Shown here: in pieces, positions 1 through 8,658 of the stretch | How positions within the stretch are numbered: the stretch's first letter is position 1 | Layout of the letters: each line of letters starts with the position of its first letter | From: Thermoguttaceae bacterium | Lineage (GTDB): Bacteria; Planctomycetota; Planctomycetia; Pirellulales; Thermoguttaceae | Length of the DNA stretch: 62,026 nt | Assembly (NCBI GenBank): GCA_029975295.1 | Contig: JARKPK010000054.1 | Location: forward strand, 1-62,026 | Direction of reading: 5' to 3' | Position numbers and translations under genes: made by a program | The notes under the pieces: model-generated | The model's input: the letters and a program-made list of their open reading frames with translations, nothing else | The model's database searches: none | Told to the model about the DNA's origin: nothing

Positions 1-1182
1 GCCGGCGCTGAGGGCGTAGGTGCCGAGCATGATCCGCCGTTTGACTTCCGCGCCGAATCCCTCGGCGCGGCTCTGCCGATACATGCGCACCAGGGCGTTG
101 TCCAGCGCGTCGGCCTCGGCGGCCCGGCCGGCGCGGCGGAGCCCGTCGCGCTGCGCTTCCAACTCGGCGGTCATTCGCTTCACATCGGTCCGATAGCCGT
201 AGTGGCAGCCGTCGTACCGGGCGAGATTGCTCGACGCCTCGCTGGGGGCAATGATGTAGTAGGCGGCCACGGCATAGCGGCTGTGCGGCAGCGAAACCCA
301 GTGAACGCTTGCGCCGAGCGATTCGAAGACGGCGACGGCTCGGCGAACGGCCGCTTCCACCTCCGCGTCGAGCCCGGCGGCAAAATGCTCGCGGACCAGG
401 CCGATGCGCAATCCTTTGATCGGCTCGGCCGTGGATTCCAGGTAGGGCGGCACGCTGCGGGCGGCGCAGGTGGAATCGCGCGGGTCGGGCCCGGCAATCA
501 CTTCGAGCAGCAGGGCGGCGTCTTCGGCCGAGCGGGCCAACGGGCCGAGTTGGTCGAGGCTGCTGGCGAAGGCCACCATGCCGTAGCGGCTGACGCGCCC
601 GTAGCTCGGCTTCAAACCGGTGACGCCGCACAGAGCGGCCGGGCAGCGGATCGATCCGCCCGTGTCGCTGCCGATAGAAAGGGGAACCATCTCGGCGGCC
701 ACGCAGGCGGCCGCTCCGCCGCTGGAACCGCCGGGCACGCGGTCCAAGTCCCACGGGTTGCGTGTCGGGCCGAAGGCCGAGTTCTCGTTTGCCCCGCCCA
801 TGGCGAATTCGTCCATGTTCGTTTTGCCGATCAGCACGGCGTCGGCGCGGCGGAGTTTTTCGACGATCGTGGCGTCGTAGGGCGGGCGAAAATGCTCGAG
901 CATCCGTGAGGCGCAGGTTGTCGGCTCGCCGCGGACGCAAAGCAAGTCTTTCAACGCCACGGGCAAACCGGCCAACGGGCCCAGCGGTTCGCCGGCGCGG
1001 CGGCGGCGGTCGATTTGCTCGGCCTGCTCGCGGGCGGAGTCGGCAAAGACCCGGAGGAAGGCGTGAATCTGCCCGTCGCATTGCGCAATGCGTTGCAGGC
1101 AGGCGTCGGTCAAATCGGCAGCGGTGACTTGGCCGCGCCGCAACGACTCCAACAGTGGCACAGCGCCGGACAAGCTTGGCAC
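1..1182 (-). CDS. gatA: Glu-tRNA(Gln)/Asp-tRNA(Asn) amidotransferase subunit A (GatA), 3' part beyond window
   Basis: Catalytic amidase-signature subunit of the cytoplasmic GatCAB complex, which converts misacylated Glu-tRNA(Gln) or Asp-tRNA(Asn) into Gln-tRNA or Asn-tRNA. The reading frame enters from a GTG start at 1182 and is still open at the left edge, so the last quarter of the protein is missing. Visible landmarks are the catalytic lysine region VALKD (near 975-960), the amidase signature GGSSGGAAA (near 725-700) with the following DTGGSIR loop, and the GatA motif [15 protein letters not shown] at the very edge. gatC lies 69 bp upstream and rpmB upstream of that, all on the same strand, so the three are probably cotranscribed. 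GTG is chosen because it immediately precedes the usual N-terminal helix ([15 protein letters not shown]). The identity is very secure; the exact start is less so. Confidence 0.95.
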   Translation of the reverse strand, partial: MPSLSGAVPLLESLRRGQVTAADLTDACLQRIAQCDGQIHAFLRVFADSAREQAEQIDRRRRAGEPLGPLAGLPVALKDLLCVRGEPTTCASRMLEHFRPPYDATIVEKLRRADAVLIGKTNMDEFAMGGANENSAFGPTRNPWDLDRVPGGSSGGAAACVAAEMVPLSIGSDTGGSIRCPAALCGVTGLKPSYGRVSRYGMVAFASSLDQLGPLARSAEDAALLLEVIAGPDPRDSTCAARSVPPYLESTAEPIKGLRIGLVREHFAAGLDAEVEAAVRRAVAVFESLGASVHWVSLPHSRYAVAAYYIIAPSEASSNLARYDGCHYGYRTDVKRMTAELEAQRDGLRRAGRAAEADALDNALVRMYRQSRAEGFGAEVKRRIMLGTYALSAG

Positions 1183-1251
1183 GGGAGCACTCCCCGACGA
1201 AGAACGATCGAACCGGTACCGACGCCCGCGCGGCGAACGACAAGAGCCGCG

Positions 1252-1545
1252 CTAGGCGTCGCCGAGCACGGCCGGCACCAGATAGCACTGGCCGTCGTGG
1301 GCCGGCGCGTTGGCCATCGCTTGCTCGCAGGGCAGACTATCGCAAGGGCAGTCGTCGCGAAATACGTTTTGCAGTTCCAGCGGATGAGCCAGCGGCGCAA
1401 CGTGCGTTGTGTCGACTTCGCCGAGCAAGGCGATGTACTCGATCACTTCGCCAAGCTGCCGCGCAAGCTGATCGATCTCGGCCTCGGAGAGCGACAGCCG
1501 GGCGAGCAGAGAGACCTTTTCGACCTCGGCGCGCGACAGGCTCAT
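1252..1545 (-). CDS. gatC: Glu-tRNA(Gln)/Asp-tRNA(Asn) amidotransferase subunit C (GatC)
   Basis: Small stabilising subunit of GatCAB, 97 aa, the usual size for the family. It begins MSLSRAEVEKVSLLARLSLS, the canonical GatC N-terminal helix, followed by the conserved stretch around DTTHVAPLAHPLELQNVFRDD in which the loop wraps GatA. Its ATG overlaps the last four bases of rpmB (ATGA arrangement), indicating translational coupling, and gatA follows. The C-terminal HDGQCYLVPAVL is the typical end of planctomycete GatC. Confidence 0.95.
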   Translation of the reverse strand: MSLSRAEVEKVSLLARLSLSEAEIDQLARQLGEVIEYIALLGEVDTTHVAPLAHPLELQNVFRDDCPCDSLPCEQAMANAPAHDGQCYLVPAVLGDA

Positions 1546-1817
1546 TTCTTTTCGGCGCCCTTGGGCAACCGGAACGGGGCTTGGCGGATCTTCTTGGTGA
1601 TTGCCCCGCTGCGGATGCAACGAGTGCAAACCCGCGCGGTGCGCGTGCCGCCGTTGGGCGTCGCCAAATGAACGCGTTGCAGATTCGGGCGAAAGACGCG
1701 GCGGCTGATGCCCGTCACCTTCGTACCAACGCCGCCCAAATACTTGGCCTTGCCGCGGTGGGTCACTTGATTGCCCATGGCCGGCCCCTTGCCGCACACT
1801 TCACATTGCTGCGCCAT
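1542..1817 (-). CDS. rpmB: 50S ribosomal protein L28
   Basis: Large-subunit ribosomal protein L28, 91 aa. It starts MAQQCEVCGKGPAMGNQVTH and continues with the family segment RRVFRPNLQRV. Two CxxC pairs (CEVC near residue 5 and CTRC near residue 64) show it is the zinc-binding (C+) form. The C-terminal tail KIRQAPFRLPKGAEKK is basic. It overlaps gatC by four bases. A good sigma-70-like promoter lies about 50 bp upstream (separate entry). Linkage of rpmB to gatCA is unusual compared with the common rpmB-rpmG pairing. Confidence 0.95.
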   Translation of the reverse strand: MAQQCEVCGKGPAMGNQVTHRGKAKYLGGVGTKVTGISRRVFRPNLQRVHLATPNGGTRTARVCTRCIRSGAITKKIRQAPFRLPKGAEKK

Positions 1818-1874
1818 CGCCGCTCTCCGCTCTATCGGAACTGTCTGAAATCGTTCGACTTGGGGAAAACCTAT

Positions 1875-1902
1875 AGTATATCGCAAACGGGCGCTGCCAC
1901 AA
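1875..1902 (-). promoter_or_regulatory. Candidate sigma-70 promoter of rpmB-gatC-gatA
   Basis: Read on the minus strand: -35 TTGTGG (1902-1897), 16-bp spacer, -10 TATACT (1880-1875). It would start transcription near 1868, about 50 bp before the rpmB ATG. It sits in an AT-rich island within GC-rich sequence. Seen by pattern only. Confidence 0.55.
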
Positions 1903-2090
1903 GGCCGGCCGGGGCCAGTTCGCTCGCGCCGGCCGCCGGCAGGCGTGAACGACTTGCCGCGGTCCATCGTCCTCGGCAAACAGCGCGGTTCCCACAACAT
2001 CTCGGACGATCGAGGGAAGATGCCCGGCCAGCCGGCGGCGCGCCCGAAGCGAATCGTGTCGTTGCAGGGAATATGGGTTCTAAGAGTATG

Positions 2091-3293
2091 TCAGAAAACG
2101 ACATACCGCATTGTGGCGATCACCAGGGCAACGCAAACGCCTGCCGCCGTGGCGGCCCAGGCCAGCGTGTGCGACCTGCCGGCGCCGCAGCGGGCGACGT
2201 CGGAGCGGAGGGCGAGGTAGGCGATGCCCAGCACGCCGAGCAGCCCGGCGAAGACTGTGCCGATGGCGGCAATCCGTTGCCGCCGAACGAGTTCTAATTG
2301 TTGCGCTGCCAGTTGGGCCTTCACCTTGCCGTCGAACGAGAGCAGCAGGTGCAATTGAACCATCGGCCCGAACGAAGCGGGCACGGTTTCCACGTAGCGG
2401 TCGCGGATCAGGTCGGTGCGGATGAACTCCTCGGGCAGGGTCAGCCGGTCTCGCCACTGGGAGCCGAGATAGTTGGCCACGAATTCCGCTACGACCGGTT
2501 GAACGGCTTCGTACACGTGCCGTTCGCACTCGGCCACGTCGACGTGCGGGCCGACCACCACGACCGAACCCGCCGAACCGGACGACGAAAGCCAGTCGGG
2601 CGGCGATGCCGGCGGCGGCAGCGGTCTTTCCGCGATCGGCCGCTGCTCCATCGCGGCCGTCAACGCCGAATCGATGGCCGTCTCGGCCGACGGATTGCCC
2701 TCGGCGGGCATCTCTTCGGCAATGATCTCGCGGAGCGCAACCACCACCCGTTCGAAGATCCGTCGCCGCAATTCGCCCAGCGCCTGCTGGTCCTGGTGGT
2801 CGTCGGTCGATGCCTCGGCCGGCTCGTTTGCCGGCGTACCGCCGACCGGCGGGCTCGCCGCTCCGTTCTTAGGCGGCGCGGCGTTGGCCGGGGCCGTTGC
2901 GCGATGGCCGTTGGAACCGATTCGGGCTTCGGCCGGCGCGCTCGACCCGGTGGGCGAAACGGCCGACGGCGAATCGCTCGACTTCGGGCTCGGCGCAACC
3001 CGAGGTGGATCGACAATGATTTCAGCCGGACGCGACATCCGCGGAGAGGCACTCACCAGCTCGGGGCTTTGCGGCCTTTCCACCACACGAGCGGAGGTGA
3101 TCCAGAAGAACCCGCAAACGGCTAGAAAAAGCAGTGTGCCGACGCCCGCCGCCACGGCCGCCGCAATGCTTCGCGTGCGCCAAGCGACCAGCGCGCCGAC
3201 AACAGCCGCGACTCCAGCGACAAGCAGAAGTGCCAGCGCGATTGCAACGAGTTGAATGGCCACGGTTGCGATCCCGATGAGTGGAAATGCCAC
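2091..3293 (-). CDS. Unknown membrane protein, 400 aa, N- and C-terminal membrane segments
   Basis: Not recognised as a named family. The N-terminus carries two strongly hydrophobic helices (about residues 4-35 and 43-68). A Pro/Ala/Ser-rich low-complexity linker follows (about 75-165). Next comes a charged helical region and a folded part (about 165-330) containing ERHVYEAVQPVVAEFVANYLG. The C-terminus has two further hydrophobic helices (about 345-365 and 378-397) ending MRYVVF. It lies 156 bp downstream of, and on the same strand as, the Ser/Thr kinase, so it may be a cotranscribed partner or substrate. The assigned start is GTG without a clear ribosome binding site; another GTG ten codons in would also work. 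Coding potential is good, function unknown. Confidence 0.75.
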   Translation of the reverse strand: MAFPLIGIATVAIQLVAIALALLLVAGVAAVVGALVAWRTRSIAAAVAAGVGTLLFLAVCGFFWITSARVVERPQSPELVSASPRMSRPAEIIVDPPRVAPSPKSSDSPSAVSPTGSSAPAEARIGSNGHRATAPANAAPPKNGAASPPVGGTPANEPAEASTDDHQDQQALGELRRRIFERVVVALREIIAEEMPAEGNPSAETAIDSALTAAMEQRPIAERPLPPPASPPDWLSSSGSAGSVVVVGPHVDVAECERHVYEAVQPVVAEFVANYLGSQWRDRLTLPEEFIRTDLIRDRYVETVPASFGPMVQLHLLLSFDGKVKAQLAAQQLELVRRQRIAAIGTVFAGLLGVLGIAYLALRSDVARCGAGRSHTLAWAATAAGVCVALVIATMRYVVF

Positions 3294-3449
3294 GGTTTCA
3301 GTGCCCGGTTCGAAGATTCCTCGCGTTGCGGGCGCGCCCGCCGATCAGCCGCCCCCGCTGCCATCGAAAGCGGTTCTTCGCGCTTGGCTCCGCGGCGGCC
3401 GCGACCGCGTGTTGCGCCCGGCCGAAACGAAGATCGAAGCCTTCCAATC

Positions 3450-5558
3450 TTAGTTGTGGGCCAAAGCCTCGCGTGAATGCCAGGGGGCCGAGAGCTGCAC
3501 GGTCACCGAAAGGGCCACGGCGATCATCGGCAGCCACGGCTGGGGGAAGTGCCACAGCGCGGCGGCAACCACAGCCAACGCCCCGCTGACGATCAACGAC
3601 CAAAGGCTCAATCGCGCGGGGCGGAGCGGGTCGGCCTGCCGCCCCCAGCGGATCAGTGCGAAAAGCGTGCCCATCGCGGCCATCATGGCCGGCAGTCGCG
3701 GCGCGCCGTCGGCGGCGTAGAAGGCGTCCGGCAACCGCCAGGGGCCGGCTTCGCCCCAGTGGATGCTGTGCGGCAGGCTGAAGATCAACAGATCGGCCAA
3801 CGTCGAAGCGAACGCGCCGACCAGCAACCCCAGCGCCAACAAGATGAATCGCTGCAGCAGCGGATCGCGCGGAGCGACGGCCCATCCGTGCGAAACAACA
3901 AGCACGCAATACGCGCCGAATAGGCTTACTAAGTAAAGCCAAACGGCCGGCGCTGCCGCCACCGGCGCCCCGTGATACCCTCCGACGAGCACCAGCGCCA
4001 GCGTGGTGACCGCGCAGACCATTGCGGCGACGATCATGCTGCCGAACAATTGCGCCAACCGCGCGGCCGCCGGTTGCGCCGCCCAGCGACGCCGAAGTTC
4101 TTCATCCATCGCCTCCGGATCGTGCGCCTTCGGCCGGCGCGCGGCCGGCGCCGCGCCCGGCAGGGGCAACGTGGCCCGGACGGCCGGGGCGTGAGCGGCG
4201 TTGACCGGCCGGGGCGGGGCATTGCCGGGGCACCCCGATCCGTCGCCGGACGATTGAGCATGGTCGGCGTTCGGTCGCACGAGCAACCAAATCACGTAAT
4301 AACAGCCGTAGCCGGCGCAGAGGACGAACGCCAGCGGCAAAAGCACGGCCGCGCTTTGCAACAGCACGAACACCGCCAAGATCAACAGCACGAGTTTGAC
4401 CGGCGTGCTCAACTGAGTGTGTTGCCAACCGCGGCGAAGGCGGCGCAACGTATCGTACAGCTTTCGCGCGATCGGCTCCTCGGGCGGCGAGGACGACGGG
4501 ACAACCTGGGCCAAGATCGGCCCCGAGGCCGCTTCGGGCGATCGGGCTCGGCCGAGCCGCTCGTGCGGGTCGATGGTCGCCGCCTCTGCGTCGGACGAAG
4601 CATCGCCCGCTGTTCCGGTGCGCGTCGGACGAAGGTCGTCGGCCGAAGGAATGTTCGGACTCGGGCCGGCCGCGGCATCATCGGCCAACCAAACGACCGG
4701 CCCTTGCGGCATCTCGGGCAGGGCGGCGAGCATGTCGTGGACCGAGGCGAACCGGCGCGACGGATCTTTCTCGAGCGCGCGGGCGGCCACCGAACGGAAT
4801 GGTTCGACCAGTCCGGTCAGGTCGGGCGGGTCGGTCAGATGCTTCATCAGCACCTCGCCCACGGTCTCGCCGTCGAAGGGCAAACGTCCGGTCAGCACTT
4901 CGCAGAGGATCACGCCTAGGGCGTAGATGTCGATCTCTTTGCCGTAGCAGCCCTTGGCGATTTCGGGCGCCATGTAATGGACCGTGCCGATGCTTTCGGT
5001 GTGCCCGCTGCGGCGGCTGCACGAGATGTACTTCGACAGCCCGTAGTCGCCCACCTTCACCACGCCTTCGCTGGAGAAGACGTTGCCGGGTTTCAGGTCG
5101 CGATGGACGATGCCGTGGTCGTGCAGGTAGGCCACCGCGGCGGCGATGCCGTGGAACCAGCTCATCGCGGCGGCCGGCGGCAGGCCGGCGGGTTGCGCTC
5201 GGAGCACGTCTTCGAGCGATGGGCCGGAAACGAATTCCATGACCACCCAGGTGTCGCCCCGTCCGTCGCTGCGAATGTCGTACAGATCAAGCAGATGGGG
5301 ATGGCTCAGGTTGAGGCATTGCTGCATGCCGCGGAGTTCGACATCGAGATGCCGGCGGATCAGCTTCAGCGCCACCTGCTTGCCGCCATCGCTCAGCGCG
5401 TAATAGATTTCGCCGAAGCCTCCCTGCCCGACGCCCCGCTTGATGGTGAAGCCGTCGAGCGGGCGGGCGCCGGCCGCATAGACGAACGATCCGCCGGCGG
5501 GAAGCGATTCCGCTTCCGCAACGACCGATCGCTGGGCTTCGTCTGCTTTGGCGTTCAC
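3450..5558 (-). CDS. Membrane serine/threonine protein kinase (Hanks type)
   Basis: Eukaryotic-like Ser/Thr kinase, 702 aa, common in planctomycetes. Kinase domain at about residues 37-285: glycine loop GVGQGGFG (42-49), ATP-binding K65 in VALKLI, catalytic HRDLKPGN (152-159), metal-binding DYG (171-173, tyrosine instead of the usual phenylalanine), and MAPE (196-199). A Ser/Pro-rich linker carrying the name-giving kinase's own possible phosphosites follows (about 290-375). Six or more hydrophobic segments then fill the C-terminus (about 385-430, 505-600, 645-690), so the catalytic domain is cytoplasmic and tethered by a multi-pass C-terminal sensor or anchor. This differs from the single-TM PASTA layout. 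An FHA-like gene lies upstream on the same strand and a membrane protein downstream, plausible signalling partners. All catalytic residues are present. Confidence 0.93.
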   Translation of the reverse strand: MNAKADEAQRSVVAEAESLPAGGSFVYAAGARPLDGFTIKRGVGQGGFGEIYYALSDGGKQVALKLIRRHLDVELRGMQQCLNLSHPHLLDLYDIRSDGRGDTWVVMEFVSGPSLEDVLRAQPAGLPPAAAMSWFHGIAAAVAYLHDHGIVHRDLKPGNVFSSEGVVKVGDYGLSKYISCSRRSGHTESIGTVHYMAPEIAKGCYGKEIDIYALGVILCEVLTGRLPFDGETVGEVLMKHLTDPPDLTGLVEPFRSVAARALEKDPSRRFASVHDMLAALPEMPQGPVVWLADDAAAGPSPNIPSADDLRPTRTGTAGDASSDAEAATIDPHERLGRARSPEAASGPILAQVVPSSSPPEEPIARKLYDTLRRLRRGWQHTQLSTPVKLVLLILAVFVLLQSAAVLLPLAFVLCAGYGCYYVIWLLVRPNADHAQSSGDGSGCPGNAPPRPVNAAHAPAVRATLPLPGAAPAARRPKAHDPEAMDEELRRRWAAQPAAARLAQLFGSMIVAAMVCAVTTLALVLVGGYHGAPVAAAPAVWLYLVSLFGAYCVLVVSHGWAVAPRDPLLQRFILLALGLLVGAFASTLADLLIFSLPHSIHWGEAGPWRLPDAFYAADGAPRLPAMMAAMGTLFALIRWGRQADPLRPARLSLWSLIVSGALAVVAAALWHFPQPWLPMIAVALSVTVQLSAPWHSREALAHN

Positions 5559-5898
5559 GGCGGCACTCCGAACATTCCTGAGACGGCACGCCGGTCGAAC
5601 CGAGGCAATGCGAGAACGGTTCGGTTCTAACCGGCGGCAACGGACAGGCGAAACATCTATTCTATCACGTCGGGTCGCCCATGGGCGGACCGCTTGCGGC
5701 TTTTCGCCGCCTGCATCTCACAACGGTGCGAGACGACACGCGCGCCTTCCCTCGCGTCCGCCGGCCTTACGATTCCATTTCGTGTTGAGCGGCGTTGATC
5801 TTGGGCGATTCGCCGGTTCACCGGCCCGAAGTCTGGTTTGTGTCTTCGCGTTTTCTTGGCGTTTGTTTACGGTTCCCGAAGCGAACCGCTCTTCGCGG
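5559..5898. other. Intergenic region upstream of the kinase gene
   Basis: No gene seen. On the minus strand the sequence TGATAGAATAGA (5667-5656) gives an extended -10-like element about 100 bp before the kinase start. The same 11-mer GATAGAATAGA recurs at 23273-23283 upstream of another gene. The rest is featureless by eye. Confidence 0.4.
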
Positions 5899-6498
5899 CT
5901 ACTCGCGTTCCAGGGCGAAGGAGAATCCCTCGCCTTTGACGCGCGCGTTTTCCGGCAGCGGCGCGGCTGTCGCGGCAAGTCGGCCGTCGATGGTCCACTC
6001 ACCGGGCGCGGAGCAATGCAGGTTGTCTCCGCGGCGGTAGATCAGCACATCGGCGGGCCAGTCGCGGCAGACCACGTGGCAGTGGGCCGAGGGGCCCAGC
6101 AGCAGTTGGTCGGCCATCAACAGGACGGCGTCAACGGCCGGATAGGTTCGCGGCGCCCCGACCCAGTCGAGGCGCGCTGAAAGGCTCAACGGGTTCGGTT
6201 GCGAGAACGTCAGCCGCAGGTTGCTCAGGGTGATCTCGCAGCGCCGCGGCACGGCCGCGCGCGTGGCGACGGTTTGGCCGTCGATGCGCACCGGGCCGAG
6301 GGCTTCGACGACATAACCTTCCGAATCGCGCGACAGCAGGGCGTGTTGCGAGCGGACATCGGCCAGCAGCGGCACGTCGGCCGCCGTCGCCGCGCCTGCC
6401 TGCCCGAGCACGACCGGGTTGCCCGTGCAAACGCGAAAACCGCCCACGGCGTCGATCCACAGCAGCAGCGAGGAGGGCCGCGACCCCTGTGCGAGCAT
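5899..6498 (-). CDS. FHA-like domain protein (199 aa)
   Basis: Probable forkhead-associated-like protein that could bind phosphothreonine. The first half contains an FHA-like strand pattern: PVVLGQAG, then DVPLLADVRSQHALLSRD (the R-S-x-H-A core), then GYVVEALGPVRIDGQTV. A second, weaker copy (about 125-199) has LLLGPSAHCHVVCRD and ends EGFSFALE. It is encoded on the same strand upstream of the membrane Ser/Thr kinase, the usual functional company of FHA domains. The start is uncertain: the ATG at 6498 lacks a clear ribosome binding site. The frame stays open to about 6960, but that extension is Arg/Ala-rich and looks non-coding. Confidence 0.7.
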   Translation of the reverse strand: MLAQGSRPSSLLLWIDAVGGFRVCTGNPVVLGQAGAATAADVPLLADVRSQHALLSRDSEGYVVEALGPVRIDGQTVATRAAVPRRCEITLSNLRLTFSQPNPLSLSARLDWVGAPRTYPAVDAVLLMADQLLLGPSAHCHVVCRDWPADVLIYRRGDNLHCSAPGEWTIDGRLAATAAPLPENARVKGEGFSFALERE

Positions 6499-6997
6499 AG
6501 TGCAGGAACCCGTGTCATGCCGATGACGACCGGCGGCGCCGAACCCGAGCCGGCGGAGAAAGCGAACAAGAAACCAGCCGAGCGAATTCGATCGGCGCGA
6601 TCGGCCGCCGCATCGGCCGAGCCATCGACGACTGCCGGCCGCGGAGCGCATCGCGTCAGCGGCGGCCCGCGCCAATCCGGCGGCGATCCTTCGCGCCGCA
6701 GGCCGCGGCGGCAAGGCAGCCGCAAGCGGGCGGCCGTCGGCTCGCAGCGCGCTCAGTCTTATCCTAACCGCACAAACCATGATCAACCAGTCCCGAAAAA
6801 GCGATGCCAAAGAGGCAATGCGACCGCAAGCGGAGCGAATCGGTTGCATCGGCGGGCCACAGTCGCTTGGTCGGCGATGGATTTCCTGCGGTTCCGTCCT
6901 CTGCCGTTTTACGCCGTTGCGGAAATCGTTCAGGCAGTCCGCGTCGGAGTTCCGACGCAAAGGCGAAGACGGCGCGCCGATTCCGCCGATCGGGCGG
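6499..6997. other. Intergenic, no gene recognised
   Basis: About 500 bp between two minus-strand genes. Open frames here are Arg/Ala/Pro-rich shadows with no recognisable domain, and there is no strong hairpin or promoter. An upstream extension of the FHA-like gene cannot be fully excluded. Confidence 0.4.
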
Positions 6998-7819
6998 CTA
7001 CTCGCTGCGCGGGGCGGGCGAGTGGGTCGCCAGTTGGTTTTCGACCGTCGGATTGCCGCCGTGGAAGTACGCGGTCACTTCATCGACGATCGAGTCGGCC
7101 GATGGTTGTTCCAGCGGAATTTCGCCCTGGACATTCCAGTGGGTTTCCGAGAGCTTCTCGGAAACCTCGACGCGTGTTTTCAGTTGTGCGATCAACTCTT
7201 TGACGCGCCCCAGCCGGCTTTCGTCGAACTGGTACTCGCCGGCGGCGCGGACCGCCTCGGCCATTTGCGAGCGGGCCGAGATGTTCTCGATCTCCACTTC
7301 CAGTTGCCGTTTGGCCGAAAGCATCCCGTCGAGCCGTTGCTGCGCGGCGGCCACCGCCTTGCGCCGGGCTTCGGCGATTTGTTGCAGGCACGCCAGCGAC
7401 TGCTCGTTCGTCTTGTAGCGCTGGAAACGAGCGGCCAGGTCGGCCTTCACCTGTTCGGAGGTGTAGTTGCGCCCGGCGTAGCGGAAGGCCGTCTTCCCGC
7501 CGGCCAAGTCCGTCTTCAGTTGCAGGATCTGGCCCTTCTGCTCGGCCAGTTGCCGCTCGCCTTGCGCGATCTGTTCTTCCAGTCGCCGCAGTTCCACCTC
7601 CTCTTTGGCGATCAGGTGCATGTTCTTGCGGATCTCGGGCGTCAGATCGGCGAGCATGTCGCGGGCGCGATTGATCTGGAAATCCATCGGAACGGATTCC
7701 TGCACGGCATCGTTGACGTAGCCGGCCGAGGTCCGAACGTAGCTGCCCACGCTGGTGCCGAACCAGAGCACCGCGCCGATGCCGACAACGGCGGCGACTA
7801 ATAACAGCTTCTTGAACAT
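6998..7819 (-). CDS. Membrane-anchored coiled-coil protein (273 aa)
   Basis: Unknown conserved-looking planctomycete protein. MFKKLLLVAAVVGIGAVLWFG forms a single N-terminal membrane anchor or uncleaved signal. It is followed by a periplasmic region rich in Lys/Glu/Gln heptads (about 55-230, e.g. EEVELRRLEEQIAQGERQL) predicted to form long coiled coils, and a short C-terminal tail. The start at 7819 is preferred over one 14 codons upstream because GGAAGGAG lies eight bases before it. Its 5' end points away from the cobalamin riboswitch, so it is a divergent neighbour rather than part of that regulon. Confidence 0.85.
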   Translation of the reverse strand: MFKKLLLVAAVVGIGAVLWFGTSVGSYVRTSAGYVNDAVQESVPMDFQINRARDMLADLTPEIRKNMHLIAKEEVELRRLEEQIAQGERQLAEQKGQILQLKTDLAGGKTAFRYAGRNYTSEQVKADLAARFQRYKTNEQSLACLQQIAEARRKAVAAAQQRLDGMLSAKRQLEVEIENISARSQMAEAVRAAGEYQFDESRLGRVKELIAQLKTRVEVSEKLSETHWNVQGEIPLEQPSADSIVDEVTAYFHGGNPTVENQLATHSPAPRSE

Positions 7820-8194
7820 GACTAAGCTCCTTCCACGCGATCCAAGGGAATTGTCGGTCAAGACGATGACTGCCGCTCGCTCTCGCGCAACACGATCGTC
7901 ATGCAGCGCGGGAAGGGATTCGAGCGGCGTCGGTCGTTCAAGAAGGTATTCGTTGTCGGCGCGCGAATCTTGCCGAAAAACCGTCGGACGTTGTGGAGAT
8001 TCGCGCGCCTTGGGCGCCGAGTGCGGCGATCAATCCTGTCGTTGCCGCGCCGCGCGGGCCGGCCCGGCGATGCCGCGCCTCGTGCAGCACGTTTTTTACG
8101 TGTTTGCGAGGAAAGCGTTTACAGCGGCTTCGCCGAACGAATCGCTCCGCGGTCTTTACATCGCCGGGCAGCGGTGCTACACTGCCGTCGTTGT
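7820..8194. other. Divergent intergenic region before the riboswitch
   Basis: Holds the unseen promoters for the minus-strand coiled-coil gene and the plus-strand cobalamin-riboswitch transcript. No gene is seen, and no confident -35/-10 pair was found by eye. Confidence 0.35.
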
Positions 8195-8403
8195 GCGTTG
8201 GTGGTTGGCCAGACGATGCTTTGACTGGCCGACGAACAGGGAACTCCGGTGCAAAACCGGGACGGCCCCGCCGCTGTAACCGAGCCTTAGTGAGGTTGGC
8301 CCAATTCTGCCTAAGACCATTGTCGCCCTCCGGCGTCGCTGCCGTTGCGGACGATGAGAAGGTCGGGCCGGCCGGACTCGGAAGTCAGAAGACCTACCAA
8401 CGC
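8195..8403 (+). promoter_or_regulatory. Cobalamin (AdoCbl, B12) riboswitch
   Basis: Aptamer of the B12 riboswitch. The conserved core is plain: ACAGGGAACTCCGGTGCAAA (about 8236-8255), then ACCGGGACGGCCCCGCCGCTGTAAC (8256-8280; its 3' end is the B12 box). A variable P6-side extension follows, then the 3' core GGAAGTCAGAAGACC (about 8380-8394). The closing P1 helix pairs GCGTTGGTGG (8195-8204) with CTACCAACGC (8394-8403), with one G-U. It is followed by a terminator-like hairpin and by a plus-strand series: DUF1559 gene, DUF4465/PEP-CTERM gene, cobO. Expected effect: expression falls when cobalamin is plentiful. Confidence 0.95.
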
Positions 8404-8498
8404 GGTTCGTGCAGCAGTGCCGCGAGGGACGGCCGCTGCGTGGTTTTCACCTCTAATGGTCGATCTCGGTTGCCGGCTGAGCGCTGAGAATAGGTTCG

Positions 8499-8580
8499 CA
8501 AAAAACGGGGAAGGCGGTCGCCCGCCCGTCGAAGCGGCCGACGGCGTGTTTCGCCCCGCGAGGCAGCTTTCCGTTTTTTG
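8499..8580 (+). terminator. Terminator-like hairpin, probable riboswitch expression platform
   Basis: CAAAAAACGG (8499-8508) pairs with CCGTTTTTTG (8571-8580). The structure is extended inward by GGAA/TTCC pairing and a GC-rich interior, and the 3' arm ends in six T residues. It sits between the cobalamin aptamer and the first gene, where a conditional intrinsic terminator belongs. The long interior makes the fold less certain. Confidence 0.5.
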
Positions 8581-8658
8581 GGTCTGTTCGAGCAATGGCG
8601 CGCCGGTTGCGCTTCGTTCCGGGGCGCTGAGGCACCGTGGGTCGAACGGTCGGTACGC

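Noticed and set aside
202-909. Plus-strand 235-codon frame at the left edge
   Set aside because: Antisense of gatA, which has the amidase signature on the minus strand.
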